Positions 1 to 6,974 of a stretch of 7,712 bases of DNA are shown here, one piece after another. Numbering within the stretch: position 1 is the first letter of the stretch; the number at the start of each line of letters is the position of its first letter. Below the pieces are notes generated by a model. The model was given only the letters and a program-made list of their open reading frames with translations. It was not told the DNA's origin and searched no databases. This DNA comes from Alphaproteobacteria bacterium. GTDB lineage: Bacteria > Pseudomonadota > Alphaproteobacteria > Micavibrionales > UBA1664. The translations under genes and the position numbers were made by a program. Location of the stretch: the NCBI GenBank assembly GCA_018969935.1, contig JAGWXJ010000089.1, positions 1-7,712 on the forward strand. The letters run 5' to 3'.

Positions 1-2239
1 CACAGCCGTGCCGGACCGCCCTTATGTGCGCGAAAACCCGAATGCGGTGGTAGAACCCGTTTTGCCCGAGCAGCCGGTTGCCAAAGCCGAGCCGAAAAAG
101 AGCCCGGTCGATTACGCGGCGGATGCCGTTGATTACGACCAAGACAACAAAATCGTGACGCTGACCGGCAATGTTGAACTGAAACAGGATGGCCGTACCC
201 TGCAATCCGACAAGGTGGTTTACAACCTGAAGGACGATATTGCGACCGCCGAAGGCAACGTGATTATCACGGATGCGAACGGTGATGTGCACCATGCGGA
301 ATCCGTTGAGTTATCTGACCGCATGCGCCAAGGCCTTGTCGATAAAATCGCGACGACCATGACGGATGGCAGCCGCGCATGGGCCGATGAAGGCATCAAG
401 GAATCCGAGCAGCGCTATCACCTGAAAAACGCGGCTTACACGGCTTGCGAGGCTTGCAAGGAAGACCCAAGCAAGCGCCCGCCATGGCAGTTGCATGCCA
501 AGGAAGTGAATGTGCTGAAAGACGAGCAGCGCATAGAATACAAACACGCATGGCTGGACCTTTGGGGTTTGCCCGTGTTGTATACGCCCTATTTTTCGCA
601 CCCCGATGGCTCGGTTGACCAGAAAAGCGGTTTGCTGACGCCAAGCTTTGGCTGGAACAGCGAGCTGGGCGGGTTTTATGCGCAGCCTTACTACTGGGCT
701 ATTTCGCCTTCCACCGATGCCACGTTTACGGTGATGCCGACCACGAAGGAAGGCCCGCTGGGCCGTGTGCAATTCCGCAAGCGGTTTGATGACGCGTATT
801 TTGAAACCGATACCAGCTTTACGCATTCCAGCCGCACGGATTCCGTGAACAACACGAACGTGGCCGAGGATGCCGAGTTACGCGGGCACTTCTTTGGCAA
901 GGGCGGCTGGGATATCAACGACCACTGGCGCGCCCGCGCCGATATCCAGCTGGCATCGGACGAGCAGTATCTGCGCCAGTACGGTTATTCGGATGACGAC
1001 ATCCTTGAAAGCCGTTTGTACGCCGAGCGTTTTGAAGGCCGCAACTACGCGATTATCGAAGGCATGGGTTTTCAGGATATCCGTGCCGGTTCTGCCAAGA
1101 GCGACCAGCCGAATATTTTGCCGTACGCCGAGATGAACTTCATGGGTGACCCGAATGCCACGCTGGGCGGGCGCTGGGAGTGGAATTCATCGCTGCTATC
1201 GCTTTCCCGCGATGGGAACGGGCAGGATGAATGGCGCGGATCAACGCGCGCATCGTGGGCGCGGCAGGACATCATGCCCGTTGGGCTTGTGTTCAATACC
1301 GAGCTTGGCGCGCGCGCGGATTTTTACGCGACGACTGACCGCATCGAACATGCTTTGAACCCAGCCGAGCCTGATGACGAGCAGGATGCGCGCTTCTTCC
1401 CCAATGCGCAGTTTACGGCTTCGTACCCGCTTAAAAACAATTTCAAGAGCTTCCAGCTGCGTGTGGAGCCGGTGACGACCGTTTACCTGTCGCCCGATAT
1501 CGACAACAGCACGGACATCCCGAACGAGGACTCGCAGGATGTGCAACTTGATGTTGGCAACCTGCTGGATGGCAACCGCTTCCCCGGCCTTGACCGCATC
1601 GAGGATAAATCGCACGTGGCTTACGGCCTTAAAACGGGGCTTTACAGCTATGAGGGCGGGTATCTCGATACCTTCCTTGGCCAGAGCTACAACTTTGATG
1701 ATGACGGCAATCCGTTCAACGCCGGCTCGGGCCTTGATACGCAGTCATCGGATTACGTTGGTTCGGTCAACGCATCGTTTGATGGCGGCAAGCAATATCT
1801 TTCCTACCGTTTCCAAGTGGATTCAGACACGCTGGCATCGCAGCGCCACGAAATGTATGGACGCACCACCATGGGCCCCGTGCAGTTTGACGGCAGCTAC
1901 ATGTATGCCAAAGGCGTTGCCGGTACGACCTATGCGGACAGCCGCGAGCAGGTGACGCTGGGTTCGACCGTCGAACTATCGGACCTGTGGACGTTGCGCG
2001 CGGATAGCGTGTACGACCTTTCCAGCGTATCGGAAAACCGCGGGTTGCGCCGTGCGCTCGGCACGCTGACGTATACGCACCAGTGCTATGATATTGCCGT
2101 GACGGCAGACCGTAACCTTGCCAACGATTCATCGGGTGTGCAGGAGACAACGGTCATGTTCCGCATCGGCCTAAAAAACCTTGGCGAATACGCGACCGAC
2201 AAATTCCAGATCGGTAAAAACAAAACTTCAGACAACTAG
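1..2239 (+). CDS. lptD: LPS-assembly outer-membrane protein LptD, 5'-truncated by the window edge
   Basis: LptD is the outer-membrane beta-barrel that, with LptE, inserts lipopolysaccharide into the outer leaflet at the end of the Lpt bridge. The frame is open to the left edge and no signal peptide is visible, so the true start lies upstream; the GTG at position 8 is only the first possible start inside the window. Numbering from that GTG (743 residues), 36-140 form an OstA/LptA-like periplasmic domain with beta-jellyroll repeats such as LTGNVEL and AEGNVIIT. A CEAC motif follows at 147-150, then the well-conserved LptD stretch LWGLPVLYTPYFSHPDGSVD, where the barrel region begins. The rest is Tyr/Asp/Asn-rich and strand-like to the end, with the conserved C-terminal cysteine at 693 (THQCYDI). 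The TAG stop lies 6 bp from the stop of a convergent gene. The surA-pdxA-rsmA genes that often follow lptD are absent. Confidence 0.95.
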   Translation, partial: TAVPDRPYVRENPNAVVEPVLPEQPVAKAEPKKSPVDYAADAVDYDQDNKIVTLTGNVELKQDGRTLQSDKVVYNLKDDIATAEGNVIITDANGDVHHAESVELSDRMRQGLVDKIATTMTDGSRAWADEGIKESEQRYHLKNAAYTACEACKEDPSKRPPWQLHAKEVNVLKDEQRIEYKHAWLDLWGLPVLYTPYFSHPDGSVDQKSGLLTPSFGWNSELGGFYAQPYYWAISPSTDATFTVMPTTKEGPLGRVQFRKRFDDAYFETDTSFTHSSRTDSVNNTNVAEDAELRGHFFGKGGWDINDHWRARADIQLASDEQYLRQYGYSDDDILESRLYAERFEGRNYAIIEGMGFQDIRAGSAKSDQPNILPYAEMNFMGDPNATLGGRWEWNSSLLSLSRDGNGQDEWRGSTRASWARQDIMPVGLVFNTELGARADFYATTDRIEHALNPAEPDDEQDARFFPNAQFTASYPLKNNFKSFQLRVEPVTTVYLSPDIDNSTDIPNEDSQDVQLDVGNLLDGNRFPGLDRIEDKSHVAYGLKTGLYSYEGGYLDTFLGQSYNFDDDGNPFNAGSGLDTQSSDYVGSVNASFDGGKQYLSYRFQVDSDTLASQRHEMYGRTTMGPVQFDGSYMYAKGVAGTTYADSREQVTLGSTVELSDLWTLRADSVYDLSSVSENRGLRRALGTLTYTHQCYDIAVTADRNLANDSSGVQETTVMFRIGLKNLGEYATDKFQIGKNKTSDN

Positions 2240-2245
2240 AGCGTG

Positions 2246-3169
2246 TTAGCGGCGCAGGCGGTAGCCACCACCGCTTGCCGGTGTGTACCATTGTGCAGCT
2301 TCGCGCGGGTGCTGGAAGTTGCGGAAGGTGTTGAGGCCCATGGCGCCGCCGCAATCCTCAACCACGATCATGCCCGGCGGAATTTCGAATACGCGGTCCA
2401 TGAAGCGGTAGGAATATCCGCGGCCACCGCGGCGGCCGTAGCCTGCGTATTCCTGCAGGCAGATGCCAAAACGTTTGGAGCCTGACGTGCCGCGGCCGAT
2501 GACTTCGATATCGTTGAATTCCTGTCTGTCGAGTTTCTGGCCGCCAACGGAATAGTATTCCATGACGAAGGTGATGGTGTTGGAGGCGATGGGCGCCGTT
2601 GCAACCTGACGAAGGCCTGAAACGAAATCACCAAACGAGCCCCATACTGCGCTTTCGAATTGGCAATATGCGGGGCTCATGCCAATCATCTGGCCTACGA
2701 CCACTTTTTTGGTTTCCGCCTGTCTGCTGCCTGCAAGATTGATGATCTCGGCATCCTGAACGAGCCAGCAGCCTTGGGGGATGGATTGCGTCGTCACGTA
2801 AGCGCCGTCGGTAGGGCGGAAGTAACCACGGTCATTGGTGCCCCACTGGATACGCAACGTATTCGGAATCAGGCCGCCCATCACAGGCGATACACGGCGG
2901 ACGCGGACGAGAGAACCATCGGAGCATTGGCCAAAGCGGCGGCTGACCTGCACGCAGTTGGAGGGGACGCCCGACCATTCATCGGTTTGTTCGGCAAGGC
3001 GGGGGGATGTCGGGCCTTGGTCATACAAGCTGCCACCTGATTGGCCACAACCTGAAAGTGCTACGCCTGCGCCAATCATGAGGGCGGCGGTTGCCGGTTT
3101 TGCGGCGCCTGCCCAGTCGTTTGCGAGGTCGATGGTTGTGGAGTAGGCGGTTTTGAGTGTCTGGAGCAT
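2246..3169 (-). CDS. putative cysteine-rich lipoprotein of unknown function (307 aa)
   Basis: I do not recognise this family. The ATG at 3169 has a strong Shine-Dalgarno (AGGGG, 5 nt upstream) and a near-consensus promoter behind it. The hydrophobic segment at about 25-40 ends in LSGC, a good lipobox with Cys41 as the lipidated residue, so outer- or inner-membrane anchoring on the periplasmic side is inferred. The export signal is odd: about 24 mostly polar residues precede the hydrophobic core, with only Lys6 and Lys24 as positive charges. Starting at Met31 instead would leave too short a signal with no charge. After Cys41 there are six cysteines (72, 82, 134, 169, 237, 273), enough for three disulfides. 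Residues 243-255 form a Gly/Arg/Tyr patch, and the C-terminus is GGGYRLRR. It is convergent with lptD and downstream of, and codirectional with, parE and a smaller lipoprotein gene. It is certainly plausible as a real gene; its function is open. Confidence 0.82.
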   Translation of the reverse strand: MLQTLKTAYSTTIDLANDWAGAAKPATAALMIGAGVALSGCGQSGGSLYDQGPTSPRLAEQTDEWSGVPSNCVQVSRRFGQCSDGSLVRVRRVSPVMGGLIPNTLRIQWGTNDRGYFRPTDGAYVTTQSIPQGCWLVQDAEIINLAGSRQAETKKVVVGQMIGMSPAYCQFESAVWGSFGDFVSGLRQVATAPIASNTITFVMEYYSVGGQKLDRQEFNDIEVIGRGTSGSKRFGICLQEYAGYGRRGGRGYSYRFMDRVFEIPPGMIVVEDCGGAMGLNTFRNFQHPREAAQWYTPASGGGYRLRR

Positions 3170-3171
3170 GA

Positions 3172-3190
3172 TTTCCCCTTAGTTTCCCCT
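3172..3190 (-). repeat. tandem AGGGGAAA direct repeat in the leader, containing the ribosome binding site
   Basis: Two copies of AGGGGAAA occur on the minus strand at 3190-3183 and 3179-3172, with start points 11 bp apart. The proximal copy is well placed as the Shine-Dalgarno for the ATG at 3169. The distal copy lies 16 nt from the start, too far for ordinary initiation, but within the predicted leader. It may be a second ribosome-standby site, a binding site, or chance. Confidence 0.6.
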
Positions 3191-3204
3191 GGTTTTGTGG
3201 GAAG

Positions 3205-3233
3205 ACTATAGTCAAAAGTTAAGATTATGTCAA
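3205..3233 (-). promoter_or_regulatory. near-consensus sigma70-type promoter for the 307-aa lipoprotein gene
   Basis: Reading the minus strand, TTGACA (3233-3228, 6/6 match to the -35 consensus) is followed by exactly 17 nt and then TATAGT (3210-3205, 5/6 match to the -10 consensus). The predicted transcription start is about 3198, giving a leader of about 29 nt before the ATG at 3169. The surrounding DNA is AT-rich compared with the flanking genes. The -35 box begins one base after the stop codon of the preceding 124-aa lipoprotein gene. This is the strongest promoter-like sequence I noticed in the window. Confidence 0.75.
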
Positions 3234-3234
3234 A

Positions 3235-3609
3235 TTATTCGTAGCGGCAGTTTTGGGCGCGGGGCAGCTTGTAGCCGTATTTTTCCAAGCCCTCGGCCGT
3301 GCATTCACCCTGATTGTTAACCTTGATCAGCCCGTCAGCCCTAAAGCGGCCTGTGCGGGTTTTGAGGGGGTAGGTGTAGCAATATCCGTCGGCAGAATCC
3401 TCGATCTTCGGGTCCAGGCCGTAGCCGATACCGACCTGAAGCTCGCCGGGGACGCAAATTTGCTGCCTCGGGGCTTCGGCCAACGGGCGGGACATGGGGC
3501 CAGCAGGGCGGGCCTGCGCGGGGCGCGTGTTGACCCTGTCGGCATCGGCCGAGCAACCAAGGAGTACAAGGGGGGCTGCAACAACAGCCCATGCAGGTGC
3601 GAGGCGCAT
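3235..3609 (-). CDS. small putative lipoprotein of unknown function (124 aa)
   Basis: I do not recognise this family. The N-terminus is a compact lipoprotein signal: one Arg at position 2, a hydrophobic core at 4-15, and the lipobox LLGC at 16-19, so Cys19 should be lipidated. Ser20 at the +2 position favours sorting to the outer membrane by the E. coli Lol rule; whether that rule holds here is uncertain. A Pro/Ala/Arg-rich linker (about 25-50) leads to a small globular part with four cysteines (52, 77, 103, 121), enough for two disulfides. The start ATG shares its A with the parE stop (TGATG at 3611-3607), and there is no clear Shine-Dalgarno upstream, so translation is probably coupled to ParE termination and the two genes probably share a transcript. 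The stop at 3235-3237 abuts the promoter of the next lipoprotein gene. Confidence 0.85.
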   Translation of the reverse strand: MRLAPAWAVVAAPLVLLGCSADADRVNTRPAQARPAGPMSRPLAEAPRQQICVPGELQVGIGYGLDPKIEDSADGYCYTYPLKTRTGRFRADGLIKVNNQGECTAEGLEKYGYKLPRAQNCRYE

Positions 3610-5693
3610 CAGATATCCAGATCGGCCACGGCGAGCGCGTTGTTCTGGATGAACTGGAAGCGCGCATCGGCGTTTTTGCCCATGAGGTTGTCGATAAGAT
3701 CGTTCACGGGTTTTCTAACGTCTTCAACCGGTGCGGGCGTTCCATCGGCCAAAATGGCTTCCGTGATGGCGGCGGCCTGCGGCAGGGTTACGCGCAGAAG
3801 CGTGCGCGTATTGTGATTCATCGTTGTTTCCTTCAGCTGGGCTGCGGGCATCTCGCCCAAGCCTTTGAAGCGGCTGACTTCCACCTTCGTGCGGTTTTTG
3901 AAGGTTGTGGCCATCAGTTTTTCGCGGTGCGCGTCATCCTTTGCGTATACCGTGGTGCCACCTGCCGAAAGGCGGTAAAGCGGGGGTTGCGCCAGATACA
4001 GCGCGCCCGATTCAATGAGGCCCGGCATTTGCGTATAGAAGAAGCTGATGAGGAGGGATGCGATGTGCGCGCCGTCTACGTCGGCATCGGTCATGATGAT
4101 GATGCGTTCGTAGCGGAGGTCGGATGATTTGAATTTATCACCGACGCCGCAACCGAGTGCCTGAATGAGATCCTGAATTTCCTGATTGTCGCGGATTTTG
4201 TCACGCGAGGCGGATACAACGTTCAGGATTTTGCCGCGCAGGGGCAGAATGGCCTGCGTTTCACGGTTACGGCCCTGTTTGGCCGAGCCGCCTGCGGAGT
4301 CACCTTCCACGATGAAGATTTCGGTGCCGAAGGATACGTTGCGCGAACAGTCGGCCAGCTTGCCGGGAAGGCGGAGTTTGCGCGTGGCTGTTTTGCGCAG
4401 GGTATCCTTGTCTTCCTTCCGTTTCAGGCGGTGCTCGGCGCGGGCGATGATGCTATCGAGCAGCAGTTTGGCCGAGGCGGGGTCGGAGGTGAGGTAAATA
4501 TCAAAACGGTCTTTCATCGCCTGTTCGACGACGCGCTGGGCCATCGGCGTTGCCAGTTTGTCTTTCGTCTGGCCCTGGAACTGCGGTTCGGAGATGAAGA
4601 CGGAGAGGAGGCAGCAGGCGCCTTCCATCACGTCATCGGGCGTGATGATGCTGGCCTGTTTGTTGTTGATGAGGGTTGCGTAATCTTTGAGCGACTTTGC
4701 GAGCGCGCCGCGCATACCGGCTTCGTGTGTGCCGCCTTGCGGGGTGGGGATGGTGTTGCAGTAGGAGTGTATGAAACCATCGCCGAAATCATCGGGCCAT
4801 GCGACTGCGAATTCGATACGGCTGTCCTTGTTTTCGACTAGGCCTGCAAAGATATGCGGGGTTACCAGCGGGCGGTTTGCCAGATCGGATTTCAGGAAGT
4901 CTTCAAGGCCACCGGGGAATTTGAACGTGTCTTCAACGGGGGTCGTGCCGTCATTGATTTCGGACTTCCATTTGATTTCCACGCCGCGGAACAGATAGGC
5001 CTTGGACCGGCACATGCGGTAGAGCGTTGCGGGCTTCAGGTGCAGGTTGGCGCCAAAGATTTGCGCATCGGGGTGGAAGCGGACCGAGGTACCCTTGCGG
5101 TTAACTGCGCCCAAGCTTTGCAGCTTGCCTTTGGGAAGGCCGCGCGAGAATTCCTGACGGTAGAGTTTTTTGTCGCGTGCGACTTCGACCGACATTTCAT
5201 CGGAGAGGGCGTTGACGACCGAGATACCAACGCCGTGAAGGCCGCCCGATGTTTTATAGACATCGGTGTTGAACTTGCCGCCCGAGTGGAGGGTGGTGAG
5301 AATGATTTCGAGGGCGGATTTGCCCGGGTATTTGGGGTGTTCATCGACAGGAATACCGCGGCCGTTATCGCCGATGGCGCAGCTGCCATCCTCGTGCAAA
5401 GTGACATCGATGCGGGAGGCGTGGCCTGCAACCGCTTCGTCCATCGCGTTATCAAGTATCTCGGCAACAAGGTGATGCAATGCGCGCTCGTCGGTGCCGC
5501 CGATATACATGCCGGGGCGTTTGCGGACGGGTTCCAGCCCCTCAAGCACGACAATCGCCTTTGCCGAGTAGCCGTCAGAGGAATCGGCTGCGGCATTTTT
5601 ACGGGCGAGGTCGGATGCGGTAGAGGCGGGCTTTTTAGCGGCGGTCACTGTCTGGGCTTTCTTTTTCTGCTGTGCGGAGAACAAATCGCTCAT
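3609..5693 (-). CDS. parE: DNA topoisomerase IV subunit B (ParE)
   Basis: ParE is the ATPase/TOPRIM subunit of topoisomerase IV, which with ParC unlinks replicated chromosomes. The 694 residues are full length. Residues 1-45 form an Ala/Lys-rich, probably disordered tail. The GHKL ATPase follows: Glu78 and Asn82 in EILDNAMDE (general base and Mg ligand), Asp109 in GDNGRGIP, the GGLHGVG lid at 150-156, and the transducer-domain QTK loop at 375-377. The TOPRIM domain has EGDSAGGSA at 463-471 and DADVDG at 536-541, and FKGLGEM lies at 609-615. ParE is favoured over GyrB by the length (no long GyrB-type insertion), TPQGGTHEAG at 318-326, and GAHIASLL after the TOPRIM acidic motif. The next methionine is Met62, inside the ATPase domain, so the ATG at 5693 is well supported, although its Shine-Dalgarno is weak (GAG, 8 nt upstream). 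The stop overlaps a lipoprotein gene; parC is not in the window. Confidence 0.97.
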   Translation of the reverse strand: MSDLFSAQQKKKAQTVTAAKKPASTASDLARKNAAADSSDGYSAKAIVVLEGLEPVRKRPGMYIGGTDERALHHLVAEILDNAMDEAVAGHASRIDVTLHEDGSCAIGDNGRGIPVDEHPKYPGKSALEIILTTLHSGGKFNTDVYKTSGGLHGVGISVVNALSDEMSVEVARDKKLYRQEFSRGLPKGKLQSLGAVNRKGTSVRFHPDAQIFGANLHLKPATLYRMCRSKAYLFRGVEIKWKSEINDGTTPVEDTFKFPGGLEDFLKSDLANRPLVTPHIFAGLVENKDSRIEFAVAWPDDFGDGFIHSYCNTIPTPQGGTHEAGMRGALAKSLKDYATLINNKQASIITPDDVMEGACCLLSVFISEPQFQGQTKDKLATPMAQRVVEQAMKDRFDIYLTSDPASAKLLLDSIIARAEHRLKRKEDKDTLRKTATRKLRLPGKLADCSRNVSFGTEIFIVEGDSAGGSAKQGRNRETQAILPLRGKILNVVSASRDKIRDNQEIQDLIQALGCGVGDKFKSSDLRYERIIIMTDADVDGAHIASLLISFFYTQMPGLIESGALYLAQPPLYRLSAGGTTVYAKDDAHREKLMATTFKNRTKVEVSRFKGLGEMPAAQLKETTMNHNTRTLLRVTLPQAAAITEAILADGTPAPVEDVRKPVNDLIDNLMGKNADARFQFIQNNALAVADLDI

Positions 5694-5768
5694 AATATAT
5701 ACTCAATTTTGCCATAGATATGTGGTACTTTCATACTAAGGCTGGTAGCCCAAAAGCAAGGAAAACCT
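5694..5768. promoter_or_regulatory. divergent intergenic region between parE and the 379-aa exported protein gene
   Basis: This 75-bp AT-rich gap must hold the promoters of both outward-facing genes. On the plus strand, TTGCCA (5709-5714), a 17-nt spacer and CATACT (5732-5737) make a plausible sigma70-type promoter with 5/6 and 4/6 matches, giving a start near 5744. On the minus strand, TTGCTT (5759-5754) with TAGTAT or TATGAA about 15-18 nt downstream is only a weak candidate for parE. The candidate elements overlap, so the two transcription starts could compete. A small perfect dyad, GGCT-GGT-AGCC, lies at 5740-5750. Confidence 0.4.
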
Positions 5769-6908
5769 GTGGTTTTGTACCGTATTCTTACCCTTGTAGC
5801 CGCTTTTTTGCTGGCTTTTACCCCTGTGGCGCGCGCGGAGGGGCTTTCCCCGCTCCCCGAGCTGAGCGCCCAGTTTGACCTCAACGGCTATGCAGCCAAT
5901 ACGGATACCATTACCAAGGAATTCCCAGATATTCCGAATGTGGCCTTCGAGCTTTCGCTTCCCAAGACATGGATCGAGCGTTCGGCCCTCGGGCAGAGTT
6001 ATGGCGAGCTTATCCGCTACGAAGGGCCTGCGGTTGGCGATGTAAGGCCCTATTTTTCATTCAAGCGGATAGCCCTTAAGCGTGAAAATACAGCGGCACA
6101 TGAACTTGTTTCGTACCTGCTGAAGCAGGCGTATGTGCTCAGGTCCATCCATGAAATCGATGACCGCAACGTGGAGGCGCTTTACGTGCTTGTAAATGAA
6201 GCGGGGGATGATTTTGCGGTACGGGCGAAAATCCGCATCGTGGGGCCTGATATGCTGATGGCCGAGTACGGCGTGCCCATCAGGGGGTTTGACCGTATGC
6301 GGGACGAGCAGACTTTTGCCGTGCGTTCTTTCAAGTACCTCAAGGATAGCAAAGACACGATCGAGAAACGGGTAGAGCGCACGTATTTCAGGGCGCTCAG
6401 GTTTTACTATCCCGCTTCGTGGGTGTTTGACAAAGAGGAGTCATCGGCTGAAAACCGCGTCCGCCTCACCCTTGTAAACAAGGGCGATAACGGCGAGGAA
6501 GTCGGCAAAATCAAGATAACCTTGCTTTCCACTGCATCGTTGAAGGATGACGAAGGCAAGAAGGTTTTCAATGTCGATGTTTCAGGCGAATTAAAAGACA
6601 TCAGAAAGCGGTATGAAGACGCCAAATACGTGTTTGGCCCGACCATCGAGAACCGCAAGCCGGATTTGAATTTGCCGACATCGTTTGCAACGCTTAATGC
6701 CTACCAGATGCAAGTGAAAACGGGGCAGTATGATACGGATGCGCTGGCATCGGCGCATAACGAGGTTTGGCTGACCGTTTTCAGGACATCCGGCCCGCTT
6801 GACAGGACCTATGTTGTCGAGATGTTGACGCCTTCCCGTTCAGAAAACCTTTACATGTGGTCCGTCAATACGCGGACGTACGAACTGATCCTCAAATCCA
6901 TCCAGTAA
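5769..6908 (+). CDS. exported protein of unknown function with two probable related modules (379 aa)
   Basis: I do not recognise this family. The GTG start is supported by AAGGA at 5758-5762, 6 nt upstream, and by an immediate Sec signal peptide: Arg5, a hydrophobic core at 6-20, and likely signal peptidase I cleavage after VARA at 20-23. The mature protein of about 356 residues has no cysteine and no further membrane segment, so a soluble periplasmic or secreted location is inferred. Two stretches look alike: 58-192 opens with a hydrophobic strand and a P-x-x-W (LPKTW) and ends in FAVRSFKYLKDS; 209-378 opens with YYPASW and ends in YELILKSI. Each shows strand-rich sequence around a helical middle, reminiscent of the PsbP/Mog1-like fold, but that is a weak inference from pattern alone. 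It is divergent from parE and lies 66 bp upstream of a transporter gene in the same direction. Confidence 0.85.
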   Translation: MVLYRILTLVAAFLLAFTPVARAEGLSPLPELSAQFDLNGYAANTDTITKEFPDIPNVAFELSLPKTWIERSALGQSYGELIRYEGPAVGDVRPYFSFKRIALKRENTAAHELVSYLLKQAYVLRSIHEIDDRNVEALYVLVNEAGDDFAVRAKIRIVGPDMLMAEYGVPIRGFDRMRDEQTFAVRSFKYLKDSKDTIEKRVERTYFRALRFYYPASWVFDKEESSAENRVRLTLVNKGDNGEEVGKIKITLLSTASLKDDEGKKVFNVDVSGELKDIRKRYEDAKYVFGPTIENRKPDLNLPTSFATLNAYQMQVKTGQYDTDALASAHNEVWLTVFRTSGPLDRTYVVEMLTPSRSENLYMWSVNTRTYELILKSIQ

Positions 6909-6914
6909 CGCGGG

Positions 6915-6946
6915 GCCGATTGCCACAGGGCGGCAAGGCGTATAAC
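6915..6946 (+). promoter_or_regulatory. dyad overlapping a possible promoter upstream of the transporter gene
   Basis: The 66-bp gap after the 379-aa gene contains an imperfect hairpin: GCC-(GA)-TTGCC paired with GGCAA-GGC (6915-6924 with 6932-6939), an 8-bp stem with a 2-nt bulge and a 7-nt loop. No T-run follows, so it is not a convincing intrinsic terminator. The same bases include TTGCCA (6920-6925) and, 15 nt later, TATAAC (6941-6946), a possible sigma70-type promoter with a short spacer. The dyad would cover the -35 and spacer, as an operator might, but chance is quite possible. Confidence 0.25.
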
Positions 6947-6974
6947 AATCCTTCCTGTACCTATGGGGGATTTT

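Noticed and set aside
1241..1615. A 124-codon minus-strand open frame inside lptD
   Set aside because: It is antisense to a clear LptD barrel region and has no start signal or recognisable domain.
2249..2280. GCGGT/ACCGC hairpin beyond the lptD stop as a terminator
   Set aside because: The stem is short, lies in coding sequence of the convergent gene, and no T-run follows it on the plus strand.
2418..2432. Two CCGCGG palindromes 9 bp apart, looking like a structured GC-rich site
   Set aside because: They fall in the codons for the Gly/Arg patch of the lipoprotein, where repeated GGC, CGC and GGT codons give such palindromes without any regulatory role.
2660..3040. A 126-codon plus-strand open frame opposite the 307-aa lipoprotein
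   Set aside because: The minus-strand gene has a promoter, ribosome site, lipobox and full-length coding sense; the opposite frame has none of these.
3591..4841. Two more long plus-strand open frames (178 and 136 codons) opposite the parE C-terminal half
   Set aside because: Both mirror conserved ParE coding sequence, including the TOPRIM region, and lack their own start signals or recognisable motifs.
4854..5717. A 287-codon open frame on the plus strand, opposite the ParE N-terminal half
   Set aside because: It lies wholly opposite well-conserved ParE ATPase sequence apart from its last few codons, which run into the gap. It has an odd, Cys/Phe/Gly-rich composition and no recognisable domain, as expected for an antisense shadow of a GC-biased gene.
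6915..6939. Hairpin after the 379-aa gene as a rho-independent terminator
   Set aside because: The stem is bulged and is followed by GTATAACAATC, not a T-run.
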